From NCBI RefSeq assembly GCF_000429425.1, contig NZ_AUBV01000001.1:310001-374000 (forward strand): 64,000 nucleotides of DNA, given 5' to 3'. This document shows, in pieces, positions 1-8,691 of this stretch. Made by a program: the position numbers and the translations under genes. The DNA is from Algoriphagus mannitolivorans DSM 15301 (GTDB taxonomy: Bacteria > Bacteroidota > Bacteroidia > Cytophagales > Cyclobacteriaceae). Position 1 is the first letter of the stretch; each line of letters begins with the position of its first letter. Below the pieces are notes generated by a model. That model was not told the origin of the DNA and searched no databases. It worked only from the letters and a program-made list of their open reading frames with translations.

Positions 1-130
1 ACTTAACTTATTCACCCAACTTGAGTATTCATTAAATCTTCTTGTTGAGATTTGATTTGGATCTAATATCATTTTAGTATCCAGAATAAAATCTTTAAAT
101 GAATAAGTATTCCATTTCTATTACTGAATA

Positions 131-152
131 GATTGACTTTGACAAGTCAATC
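131..152. promoter_or_regulatory. Perfect 9-bp inverted repeat upstream of the sensor cassette
   Basis: GATTGACTT (131-139) and AAGTCAATC (144-152) are perfect reverse complements around a 4-nt spacer, ending 12 nt before the first kinase's ATG. It could be an operator for a dimeric regulator or a 5'-UTR hairpin next to the start. No TAnnTTTG box fits well nearby, and nothing else recognisable lies in 1-164. Confidence 0.45.
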
Positions 153-164
153 ATTCAGGGAAAA

Positions 165-2828
165 ATGTACTCACTTAAAAGAAATGCCATGAAAAATGGA
201 ATTGATATTATCCTTGAGAATTCGGTTGACCTCATTTTCATTTTTGATTCGAAAGGCATTATTACGAATGCTTCCAAAAGCGTCCAGAAGGTTTTGGGAT
301 ATTCAGAAAAGGATTTGGTCGGCAAAGAATTTATAGATTTTATCTATCCCACGGATATCTTAGCTTACAATCGAAACCTAAAAGAAGTTTTTGCAGGAAA
401 AGAACTTTCAGATATAACCACCAGGTGCTTGAGTTCTACTGGTAAATTAATTTGCCTCAATTGGTCATTAGGGCTTATTACCGATTCAAGGAAGATCATT
501 GGAATAGCTCGAGATATCACTGAATCTAAAATATTTAATGAAGAAAAATCAGAGCAAAATCTGAGGCTTCAGAATATCATGGACCATTCTCCAGACTTAA
601 TCTGGAGTGTTGACCGGGAATTAAGGCTAATTCAAGGAAATAAAGCATTCATTCAAACCTTGAAGAGAATAAATAACTGGAATGTTCAAACCGGTGATTT
701 TCTATTATCCACCGAATATTTTAGCGAGGAATATATCCAGTTTTGGTCCACGCAGTACAGTAAGGCATTGGCTGGTAAAAAGGTCACACTTGAAATAAAT
801 GCAGAAGATTCTAATGAAAATCCGAATACCTATTTCGAAACCAAAATAAACCCAATCAAGGAGGATGGCGAAATCATCAGACTCGCATGTTTTTCCCGAG
901 ACATTACTGAAAAAAAACTCGCCGAGAAAAAAATTCAAGAACTCAACCAAAGACTGATTAAGGGACAGGAAATATCCAAAGTCGGCTATTGGGAAACTGA
1001 CCTTAAAAACAACACCGTTTTTTGGTCTCAGGAGATGTATAATATTTGGGGAATAAAAAACACTTCAAAAAAAATTCCTTTCGATTTTTTCTTTGCCAGC
1101 ATACACCCTGATGATAGACAGAACTTTTTATATCATCGCAACCGGGCTCTGACCAAGGAAAAGGATTTGGATATTGTTTATCGGATCAAATTGTCTGATG
1201 ATACCATCAAATACATTCATGAAATAGGTGAACGCGTAATTTCCATTAAAGACAACAAACAAGTTTTTCGAGGAACAGCCCAAGAGGTAACACGGGAAAA
1301 AGAGACTGAGATTCAACTTAAGGACCGGAATTTATTTATCGAATCCACATTAAATAGTTTACCAATTGGAATTGCGGTGATTAAAATTAGCGATGGAGAG
1401 CCCACTTACATGAATGAGGCTTTTGAAAAAATCTATGGATGGCCCAAGGAAGATTTGATTGAAGCCGAAAGCTTCTTTAACAAAGTTTATCCGGATCCTA
1501 ATTACCGTGAAACCATCAAAAAAAATATTATTGAGGACATCCAAAGTGGGGATCTGGCTAGGATGATTTGGAAGGGTGTGGAGATTACCACCAAGACTGG
1601 TGAAAAGAAAATTGTGAATGCCAAGAACATCCCTGTACCAGAGTTAAACCTCATTATTTCTACTGTAACAGATGACACCGAAAGATCCCTTGCTGAAAAT
1701 GAGCTGAAAGAGATGAATGAACGGTATAAGCTTGTCTCAGAAGCCACCAATGATGCCATTTGGGATTGGGACATTCAAAAAAACATTCATTTCTGGGGAG
1801 ACGGTTTTTCAAAACTTTTTGGAGTGGATCTCAATGCCAAGAAAAATAGCCCTGAAGAATGGTCAAGCCGAATTCACTCCGACGACAAAGACCGAGTTTT
1901 GAAATTTTTAGAAGACTTATTGATGGATCCTTCAAGGAATGATTTTAGAATTGAGTATAGATTTTATAGAAGTTCCGGATCCTATGCAGAGGTACTTGAT
2001 ACAGGAAAAATCATAAGAGATAAATCCGGAAAAGCAATGCGTCTGGTTGGGGCTGTTCAAGACATCACCGAGAGGAAAGAATACGAAAAATCCCTCCAAA
2101 ACCTCAATGAAACCCTTCAGAAGGCGAATAGAGAACTTGAGTTGTCAAATAAAGAATTGGAGCAATTCGCTTATGTGGCATCTCATGACTTGCAGGAACC
2201 CTTACGAATGATATCCAGTTTTCTGGGCTTGATTGAAAAAAAATATAATGGCCAACTGGATGAGAAAGGAAAAAGATACATCCATTTTGCGGTGGATGGG
2301 GCAAAGCGTATGCGTCAGATCATTATGGATCTTCTTGAATTTTCGCAGCTCGATAGAATACTCGAATCAAAAGACTGGGTATCTTCCAAAGAAATTGTAT
2401 CCACGGCAATGCTTTTTCAAAAGAAAAATATTGAATCAAAAGACGCTCAAATTCACCTGGATTCCCTTCCTGAAATCTATGGACATAGAAATAGTTTGAT
2501 TCAGTTGTTTCAAAACCTAATTTCCAATTCCTTGAAATATCAAGAACCTACTCAGTTACCTGAAATCTGGATTGGAGGAAAAGAACTAGATAACGAATGG
2601 GAATTTTTTGTAAAGGACAACGGAATTGGAATAGAAAATGAATACCTGGAGAAAATATTTATCATGTTCCAACGGCTTCACACGCAAGAAACCTATTCGG
2701 GGACCGGAATAGGATTGGCTATATGTAAAAAAATCGTAGAAATTCATCAAGGCGAAATTTGGGTCACCTCCCAACCGGGAAATGGATCAACTTTTTACTT
2801 CACTCTTAAAAAACCCAAAATTCAATGA
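165..2828 (+). CDS. Multi-PAS sensor histidine kinase (cytoplasmic)
   Basis: An 887-residue soluble kinase with no membrane segment. About five PAS modules fill the first 650 residues, each ending in a motif like DITE/DITERK. A HisKA helix follows with H-box SHDLQEPLR (phospho-acceptor His near residue 674), then a HATPase domain with N box (QNLISNSLKY), G1 box (DNGIGI, about 818) and GTGIGLA. The H-box type is the phytochrome-like kinase class. It should autophosphorylate in response to cytosolic ligands, redox or light, and pass phosphate to the receivers downstream. The next kinase starts inside its stop codon (ATGA, 4-nt overlap). A second in-frame ATG at 189 is an alternative start. The ligand cannot be read from the sequence. 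Confidence 0.9.
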   Translation: MYSLKRNAMKNGIDIILENSVDLIFIFDSKGIITNASKSVQKVLGYSEKDLVGKEFIDFIYPTDILAYNRNLKEVFAGKELSDITTRCLSSTGKLICLNWSLGLITDSRKIIGIARDITESKIFNEEKSEQNLRLQNIMDHSPDLIWSVDRELRLIQGNKAFIQTLKRINNWNVQTGDFLLSTEYFSEEYIQFWSTQYSKALAGKKVTLEINAEDSNENPNTYFETKINPIKEDGEIIRLACFSRDITEKKLAEKKIQELNQRLIKGQEISKVGYWETDLKNNTVFWSQEMYNIWGIKNTSKKIPFDFFFASIHPDDRQNFLYHRNRALTKEKDLDIVYRIKLSDDTIKYIHEIGERVISIKDNKQVFRGTAQEVTREKETEIQLKDRNLFIESTLNSLPIGIAVIKISDGEPTYMNEAFEKIYGWPKEDLIEAESFFNKVYPDPNYRETIKKNIIEDIQSGDLARMIWKGVEITTKTGEKKIVNAKNIPVPELNLIISTVTDDTERSLAENELKEMNERYKLVSEATNDAIWDWDIQKNIHFWGDGFSKLFGVDLNAKKNSPEEWSSRIHSDDKDRVLKFLEDLLMDPSRNDFRIEYRFYRSSGSYAEVLDTGKIIRDKSGKAMRLVGAVQDITERKEYEKSLQNLNETLQKANRELELSNKELEQFAYVASHDLQEPLRMISSFLGLIEKKYNGQLDEKGKRYIHFAVDGAKRMRQIIMDLLEFSQLDRILESKDWVSSKEIVSTAMLFQKKNIESKDAQIHLDSLPEIYGHRNSLIQLFQNLISNSLKYQEPTQLPEIWIGGKELDNEWEFFVKDNGIGIENEYLEKIFIMFQRLHTQETYSGTGIGLAICKKIVEIHQGEIWVTSQPGNGSTFYFTLKKPKIQ

Positions 2829-5212
2829 ATTGGCTTAGAAGTTTGTTTTTTAAACGTCCGGCAATCACCGGGTTGATTACCTTCCTTTTTTCTATAGGAA
2901 TTGGTGTTTTTATATCTATCAAAGAATATCAACTCGAACAGGTACAAGAAAAAGAAGAAGTTGAGTTAGCTGTAGAAAATATCGAAGATAAAATCAATGA
3001 TATAGTAAGCACCGCTAATTCAGCAGTCAACATTTTGGCCTATCTCGTCCAGACTGATCGAATTGAAGAGAATTATTTGGAAGTTGGACAAAGTATCATA
3101 GACAACATAGACATCATTGATCAGATACAGTTTCTTGACCAGGGGAAAATTGTGGCGACCTACCCCTTACAAGGAAATGAAATGGTGATAGGATATGATA
3201 TTTTGGAGGATGCGAACCGAAGGAGTGAGGCCTTAATGGCCATAGAAAGAGGCAAATTATATTTCGCAGGACCACTTGATTTGAGGCAAGGGGGAAAAGG
3301 AATCATCGGAAGACTCCCCTTATTTAAAGAAGAAAAATTCATAGGATTTACAGCCGTAATAATTGATTGGGGCAAATTCCAGGAAGAAGTCTTTGGTGGG
3401 TTTGAAATTTCCCCAAAATTTAAAGTGGACTTTTTCAAACTGGATGAAAACCTCAAAAACCCCTTTTCATTGCTTTCCGCAGACTTTTCTACCGCAAAAG
3501 GCCCTCTTCAAACCGTATTTATCCGAGATGGGAATTGGGAAGTCAAAGTCCAGTTGATTGAGAGTAAAGCCTTCATAAAAATATTACCCAGCCTAATATT
3601 CAGGATAATCACTTCCCTCATATTAGGGTTTCTGATCTATAGATTTGCCCAGCAGCCACATTACCTAGAGGAACAAATCGATAGGACCACCAAGGAACTC
3701 CAACTCAGTAATCAGCGCTTTGAATTAGCCACTAAGGCAACATCCGAAGTTATTTGGGATTGGGATTTGGTCAATAACCGTACGTTCCGGAGCGATAATT
3801 TCGAAAAGATGTTTGGTTTTGCTCGTCAAGATTCAATCAACAACGATTCATTTTGGAGATCTAGGATCCATCCAGAGGACATAGCAAGGGTAGAAAAAAA
3901 CCTTCAAATAGCCCTAGAAGGAAATATAGATTCCTGGAGTCAAGAATTTCGGATCAAAAGGAACGATGAGGAATATATTTATGTGATCGACAAGGGAATT
4001 ATCCTTCGTGACGCTAAAGGAAAGGCAATAAGGATGATTGGTTCCACTCAGGATATCACCAAAAGAAAAATTGCAGAAAATAATCTTGAGAATCAAAAGC
4101 AGCGACTATCTAACGTAATAGAAGGAACACAAGCCGGAACATGGGAATGGAATGTACAAAGTGGGGAGACTATTTTCAATGAAACCTGGGCCCGACTGTT
4201 GGGTTACACTCTGAAAGAATTGGAGCCGGTAAGCATTCAGACCATGCTTAATTTGTCCCACCCTGATGATCTTGAAGAAGCAGATCGTGTTTTAAATCAA
4301 TATTACCTAGGTCAAAGGGAGGTCTATGAAGCCGAGATTAGAATGCGCCATAAAAATGGAAATTGGGTATGGATCTTAAGTAGAGGAAAGGTTTTTTCAT
4401 GGAATGAAGAGGGCCAACCGCTTATGATGTCAGGAACTCACGTAGATATTACCTACAAAAAACTCAGGGAAGAAGAAATCAAGTCCACCAACAGGAAGCT
4501 TGAGGCCGCCAATGAGGAATTAAAATCTTTTGCATCTGTCGCATCGCATGATATGAAAGAGCCTCTCAGAATGATCAGTTCCTTCCTTCAATTACTGGAA
4601 AAGCGATATTCAACTCAATTGGATGAAAAGGGTAAACAGTACATACACTTCGCCGTGGACGGGTCAAAAAGACTCAGTCAATTGGTGGAAGATATGATGG
4701 AATATGCCAAGATAGGATACGATGAGTCACAATTGACCAGGGTTGATTTAAATGAAGTAATCGAGGGAGTTCTTAGTCTAAAAAGGGATTTGATAAATGA
4801 AAAAAAGGCTGTCGTGGTAGTCCACGATCTTCCCTCAGTTTTAGGAATACACATTCCAATCAGAAGTGTACTGATCAATCTCATTTCCAACGCATTAAAA
4901 TATAGTCAGGAAGGAAGAACGCCAACACTAACTATTTATTCAAAAAATCTGGGTGCCAAAAGCCAAATTACAATTCAGGATAACGGAATTGGAATTGAAA
5001 AAGAGTATTTTAATAAAATATTCAACCTATTCGGAAGACTTCACGGCAAAACTGAATACTCAGGAACAGGCATAGGATTAGCAATTTGTAAAAAAGTAAT
5101 TACCCAGCATGGGGGAGAAATCTGGTTAGAATCCCAAGTTGGAAGAGGAAGTAAGTTTCATTTCACCTTAACCAATTTTACCCATGGTCCCGATCAATAT
5201 ATTTCTAATTGA
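2825..5212 (+). CDS. CHASE-PAS-PAS membrane sensor histidine kinase
   Basis: A 795-residue kinase. A membrane helix at about 13-33 and another at about 250-275 bracket a periplasmic sensor domain of CHASE type; the stretch around YFAGPLDLRQGGKGIIGRLP is characteristic. Two cytoplasmic PAS/PAC units follow, then HisKA with SHDMKEPLR (His near 575) and a full HATPase domain (DNGIGI, GTGIGLA). Its HisKA region is very close to that of the preceding kinase (shared ISSF, QLDEKGK, YIHFAVDG), so the pair probably arose by tandem duplication of the transmitter. It overlaps the gene before by 4 nt and the receiver after by 29 nt, which points to translational coupling. CHASE domains bind small extracellular ligands; which one is unknown. 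Confidence 0.9.
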   Translation: MNWLRSLFFKRPAITGLITFLFSIGIGVFISIKEYQLEQVQEKEEVELAVENIEDKINDIVSTANSAVNILAYLVQTDRIEENYLEVGQSIIDNIDIIDQIQFLDQGKIVATYPLQGNEMVIGYDILEDANRRSEALMAIERGKLYFAGPLDLRQGGKGIIGRLPLFKEEKFIGFTAVIIDWGKFQEEVFGGFEISPKFKVDFFKLDENLKNPFSLLSADFSTAKGPLQTVFIRDGNWEVKVQLIESKAFIKILPSLIFRIITSLILGFLIYRFAQQPHYLEEQIDRTTKELQLSNQRFELATKATSEVIWDWDLVNNRTFRSDNFEKMFGFARQDSINNDSFWRSRIHPEDIARVEKNLQIALEGNIDSWSQEFRIKRNDEEYIYVIDKGIILRDAKGKAIRMIGSTQDITKRKIAENNLENQKQRLSNVIEGTQAGTWEWNVQSGETIFNETWARLLGYTLKELEPVSIQTMLNLSHPDDLEEADRVLNQYYLGQREVYEAEIRMRHKNGNWVWILSRGKVFSWNEEGQPLMMSGTHVDITYKKLREEEIKSTNRKLEAANEELKSFASVASHDMKEPLRMISSFLQLLEKRYSTQLDEKGKQYIHFAVDGSKRLSQLVEDMMEYAKIGYDESQLTRVDLNEVIEGVLSLKRDLINEKKAVVVVHDLPSVLGIHIPIRSVLINLISNALKYSQEGRTPTLTIYSKNLGAKSQITIQDNGIGIEKEYFNKIFNLFGRLHGKTEYSGTGIGLAICKKVITQHGGEIWLESQVGRGSKFHFTLTNFTHGPDQYISN

Positions 5213-5621
5213 AGACAACGAGGGTGATATCATGCTCATCCAAGAAGGTTTTGATGAGGCAAAAATAAAAGCCTCCTGGACGATTTCCAGAAATGGAGCA
5301 GACGCCATCAGTGAACTTCAGAAAATGGCTTTGATAGCCCCAGAGAGTTTGCCGGACTTAATTCTTATGGATATCAATCTCCCGAAAAAAAATGGACATG
5401 AGGTCCTGACAGTACTGAAAAATGATACTGTTTTGAAGAAAACCCCGATTATTGTCCTGACCTCTTCTTCTTCCGAACAGGATATCTCAAAGGCTTATGA
5501 CAAACATGCCAATTGCTATATTGTGAAACCCTTAGAAATTGCAGAATTTGGAAATGTGGTCCAGCAGATTGAAAATTTTTGGTTATCTGTAGTAAAACTT
5601 CCGAACAAAAAAGCTTCATGA
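5184..5621 (+). CDS. Single-domain response regulator (Rcp1-like receiver)
   Basis: A 145-residue stand-alone receiver with no output domain. The acidic pocket is EDN near residues 9-11, the phospho-acceptor Asp is about 63 (ILMDINLP), the switch Thr/Ser lies in VLTSSSSEQD, and the Lys is about 115 (IVKPLE). The linker PKKNGHEVL fits the Rcp1-like family that partners phytochrome-type kinases such as the two encoded just upstream. The ATG at 5184 lies inside the end of the kinase gene and is the only start that gives a full first beta strand. It probably acts by protein contact or as a phosphate relay, not as a transcription factor. Confidence 0.88.
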   Translation: MVPINIFLIEDNEGDIMLIQEGFDEAKIKASWTISRNGADAISELQKMALIAPESLPDLILMDINLPKKNGHEVLTVLKNDTVLKKTPIIVLTSSSSEQDISKAYDKHANCYIVKPLEIAEFGNVVQQIENFWLSVVKLPNKKAS

Positions 5622-6613
5622 AAAAGGATGAAAAGCCATATTCCATTCTGGTTATCGAAGATAACTTGGGAGATTATGTCATCATTGAAGAATACCTATC
5701 TGAATACATATTAAATCTCCGAACCACACAAGTGGAAAGCTTCAAAAAAGCTTCGGAATATTTAGAGAATGAAAACAGTTATGATCTTGTATTTTTAGAC
5801 CTGTCACTTCCTGACAAATCCGGGGAAGAACTCGTTTTGGAAATAACCAAAAGGGCCGATGGGATTCCGGTGGTGGTTTTAACCGGGTTTGCAGATTTGG
5901 AATTCGGAACCAAGTCCTTAGCCTTAGGCGCCTCTGACTACCTGGTAAAAGACAATTTATCCCCGGCGGTTCTCTATAAGAGCATATTATATAATATCCA
6001 AAGGGTCAATTTTATCTCAGAACTTAGAGAATCTAGAAAAAAGTACACGGATCTTTTTCAGCTCAGTCCCTCTCCAATATTGGTGTATGATTTGGAAACC
6101 TTAAACATTCTGGATGTAAATGAATCTGCAATAGAAACTTATGGTTTCTCAAGAACTGAATTTTTGTCACTTAATATTTTAGACATTCATTCTGAGGATC
6201 AAATAGAGAGCCTACCAATAAAAGAGTTCGATTTCCAAAAAATTAACAAAGAAAGTCCTCAAAAAAGGGCTAGACACCTAAGGAAAAAAGGGGATTTCAT
6301 TGATGTTGAAATCAATCCGGCCATTGTAAACATCAATAATCGTGATGCCGTCATGATCGTAATCAAGGATATCACTGAGAATCTGAAATACATTCACAAA
6401 ATCGAGGAGCAAAACCAAAAATTCAGAGAAATAGCCTGGATTCAGTCACATGTAGTTAGAGCTCCTTTGGCAAGGATGATGGGATTGATGAATCTCTTAG
6501 AGTCAGTGGAAATCAATCCTGAAGATCAGGAGATTTTAAATTTTATCCGGCAATCAGCAGATGAGCTGGACCAAATTGTACGCGATATCGCAAGTAAATC
6601 GGAGAATATTTAA
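5618..6613 (+). CDS. Receiver-PAS-DHp hybrid protein lacking the kinase ATPase domain
   Basis: A 331-residue protein. I place the start at 5618, where ATGA overlaps the previous stop; an upstream ATG at 5579 would add 13 atypical residues and overlap by 43 nt. An N-terminal receiver (Asp about 61, VFLDLSLPDKSG; Lys in YLVKD) is followed by a PAS domain (about 145-260, ending VIKDITE). The C-terminus is a two-helix HisKA-like segment with His about 278 in SHVVRAPLARM. The ORF stops there: no N, G1, F or G2 box exists. It may be a phosphotransfer or dimerisation partner phosphorylated by one of the full kinases. The stop is followed 11 nt later by another receiver. Confidence 0.82.
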   Translation: MKKDEKPYSILVIEDNLGDYVIIEEYLSEYILNLRTTQVESFKKASEYLENENSYDLVFLDLSLPDKSGEELVLEITKRADGIPVVVLTGFADLEFGTKSLALGASDYLVKDNLSPAVLYKSILYNIQRVNFISELRESRKKYTDLFQLSPSPILVYDLETLNILDVNESAIETYGFSRTEFLSLNILDIHSEDQIESLPIKEFDFQKINKESPQKRARHLRKKGDFIDVEINPAIVNINNRDAVMIVIKDITENLKYIHKIEEQNQKFREIAWIQSHVVRAPLARMMGLMNLLESVEINPEDQEILNFIRQSADELDQIVRDIASKSENI

Positions 6614-6624
6614 TTCATTGGAGA

Positions 6625-7008
6625 ATGGAGGAAAATCTCATAGTAATAGATGATGACGAAATCGCATTAAAAATCCTTCAAAGGATGATAAACATCATTA
6701 ATCCATCTATTTCTTTAATGACATTTGTTAGTGGATTAGAGGCCATTCGCCACCTAAAATCAAAAAAACATAAAAAACCTCCCTTCATTTTGGTTGATTT
6801 TCATCTCAAGGATGTCAATGAATGGGAAATATTGGAAGAGTTGGAATCTCTTCCAGAATACCACTCCAAAGTATTTATAATTTCTTCCTCAGTAAATTCA
6901 GAATTACCATTTCAATCGCGAAGATTTAAAAGCGTGGCAGGTTTTATTCAAAAACCTATAACTTTTGAAACGCTAAAATCAATAAACCAAAAGATCAGCG
7001 AAAACTGA
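6625..7008 (+). CDS. Single-domain response regulator
   Basis: A 127-residue receiver: acidic residues in VIDDDEIAL, phospho-acceptor Asp about 58 (ILVDFHLKD), switch Ser run in FIISSSVNSE, and Lys in FIQKPIT. No DNA-binding or enzymatic output domain. This is the last gene of the five-gene signalling cassette. It stops 24 nt before the fucose operon, and no terminator hairpin is visible in that gap, so read-through into the sugar genes is possible. Closest in style to CheY/Rcp-like receivers of Bacteroidota kinase operons. Confidence 0.85.
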   Translation: MEENLIVIDDDEIALKILQRMINIINPSISLMTFVSGLEAIRHLKSKKHKKPPFILVDFHLKDVNEWEILEELESLPEYHSKVFIISSSVNSELPFQSRRFKSVAGFIQKPITFETLKSINQKISEN

Positions 7009-7032
7009 CCAAATCAGAAGCTTATCAAACCT

Positions 7033-7791
7033 ATGAAAAACAAAACTATCGTCATCACAGGAGGAGCAAGCGGAATTGGCCTGGCTATGGTGAAAAAATT
7101 TGCGGCCGAAGGCAGCACCGTTTATTTCATCGATACCAATCACCAAGAAGGTACAAAAATCCAGCTCGAAGAACATGAAAAAGGATTTCCGGTCAAATTT
7201 CTGGAAGGCAACCTCACCGATTTTGACTCTGTGCGACATTTGATAAATTCCATTCCCGGTAAAATCGATGTTTTGATCAATAATGCCGGGATTTCCCATA
7301 TCGGAAAAGTAGAAAATACCAGTTCTGATGACTTTGATAGACTTTATGCTGTCAATATCAAAGGGGTTTTTCATGCCATCAAAGCAGCTTTGCCCAAACT
7401 GATCGAAAACGGAGGTGGATCGATTTTAAACCTTTGCTCGGTAGCAGCAACGATCGGAATTCCGGATCGATTTGCCTACAGCATGACCAAAGGAGCTGTA
7501 CTTTCGATGACCTTGAGCATTGCCAGAGACTATGTAGATCAGGGAATCCGCTGCAACTGCCTTTCTCCAGGGAGAGTTCATACTCCGTTCGTGGATGGTT
7601 TTTTGGCGAAAAACTATCCCGGTCAGGAAAAAGAAATGTTTGCCAAACTCGCTGCTACCCAGCCTATCGGTAGAATGGGCGCTCCTGAAGAAATCGCAGA
7701 ATTGGCTTATTTCATCAGTTCCGATGCAGGTGGGTTTATTACCGGCACCAATTTCAACATCGATGGGGGCTTTTTAGGTCTCAAGATGTAA
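7033..7791 (+). CDS. SDR oxidoreductase, probable 2-keto-3-deoxy-L-fuconate dehydrogenase
   Basis: A 252-residue classical short-chain dehydrogenase. The nucleotide-binding motif TGGASGIG is at 9-16, NNAG follows in the middle, and the active-site pair is Tyr149/Lys153 (YSMTK). The tail ends in the usual tetramer segment (GTNFNIDGGF). Family alone does not fix the substrate. Its position next to an FAH-family hydrolase, a fuconolactonase, a fucose-dehydrogenase-like SDR and FucP suggests the C4 oxidation of 2-keto-3-deoxy-L-fuconate to the 2,4-diketo acid, using NAD. First gene of the operon; 36 nt to the next. Confidence 0.7.
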   Translation: MKNKTIVITGGASGIGLAMVKKFAAEGSTVYFIDTNHQEGTKIQLEEHEKGFPVKFLEGNLTDFDSVRHLINSIPGKIDVLINNAGISHIGKVENTSSDDFDRLYAVNIKGVFHAIKAALPKLIENGGGSILNLCSVAATIGIPDRFAYSMTKGAVLSMTLSIARDYVDQGIRCNCLSPGRVHTPFVDGFLAKNYPGQEKEMFAKLAATQPIGRMGAPEEIAELAYFISSDAGGFITGTNFNIDGGFLGLKM

Positions 7792-7827
7792 TGCTTAACT
7801 TTTGAAAATCAACTAACAATCAAACCT

Positions 7828-8691
7828 ATGAAACTTATTCGCTTTGGAAAACCCAATCGAGAACAACCCGGCATTCAAACTCAAGAAGGCAAAAATCTTG
7901 ACTGTAGCTCCTTTGGAGAGGATTGGAATGAAGCTTTTTTTGAAAATGATGGGCTAAGTCGCCTTGCAAATTGGCTCAAAACGAACCAGTCCCAGCTCAA
8001 GGAAATTCCTGCAAACTCCCGAATTGGCTCTCCCGTGGCGAGACCATCAAAGATCCTCTGTATCGGACTGAACTATAGAAAACATGCCGAGGAAGCTGGA
8101 ATGGCCGTGCCGGAGGTTCCCATTATCTTCATGAAAGCTACCTCCTCACTCTGTGGTCCATTTGACCCGATTTTTATTCCCAAAAATTCTGTGAAAACAG
8201 ACTGGGAAGTAGAATTGGCAGTAGTCATCGGCAAGCGGGCCAAGTATGTAAAAAAGGAAAACGCCTATGACTATATCGCCGGATATTGCCTTCACAATGA
8301 TGTCAGTGAAAGAGACTTCCAACTGCATCACGGCGGGCAGTGGGTCAAAGGGAAAAGTGCTGATCATTTCGCTCCGCTAGGTCCAGTTTTGGTAACCAAA
8401 GAGGAAATCCCGGATCCGCATAATCTAAGACTTTGGCTGAAGCTAAATGGTAAAATGCTCCAAGACAGCAACACCTCAGATTTGATATTTGACATCCCTA
8501 CCTTAATCGAACACTTATCCCAGTACATGACCCTATTGCCCGGAGATGTGATTTCTACTGGTACTCCGGCAGGAGTAGGTATGGGACTTAAGCCTGAACC
8601 CCAATATTTGGTCAATGGAGACATCGTTGAACTAGGAATTGAAGGATTGGGTGTGTCCAGACAAGTGGCCATCAACGATCCAGAATCATGA
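7828..8691 (+). CDS. Fumarylacetoacetate-hydrolase family protein, probable 2,4-diketo-3-deoxy-L-fuconate hydrolase
   Basis: A 287-residue FAH-superfamily enzyme. The catalytic C-terminal domain begins at about residue 70 (ILCIGLNYRKHAEE). Metal ligands are expected in DWEVELAVVIG and NDVSERDFQ, and the family end-motif STGTPAGVG is present. These Mg-dependent enzymes cleave C-C bonds of diketo acids. In the non-phosphorylative fucose pathway this step gives pyruvate and lactate. Its stop overlaps the next start by 4 nt (ATGA). Length and motif order are normal. Substrate assignment depends on the operon context; rhamnose pathways share the same diketo intermediate. Confidence 0.78.
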   Translation: MKLIRFGKPNREQPGIQTQEGKNLDCSSFGEDWNEAFFENDGLSRLANWLKTNQSQLKEIPANSRIGSPVARPSKILCIGLNYRKHAEEAGMAVPEVPIIFMKATSSLCGPFDPIFIPKNSVKTDWEVELAVVIGKRAKYVKKENAYDYIAGYCLHNDVSERDFQLHHGGQWVKGKSADHFAPLGPVLVTKEEIPDPHNLRLWLKLNGKMLQDSNTSDLIFDIPTLIEHLSQYMTLLPGDVISTGTPAGVGMGLKPEPQYLVNGDIVELGIEGLGVSRQVAINDPES

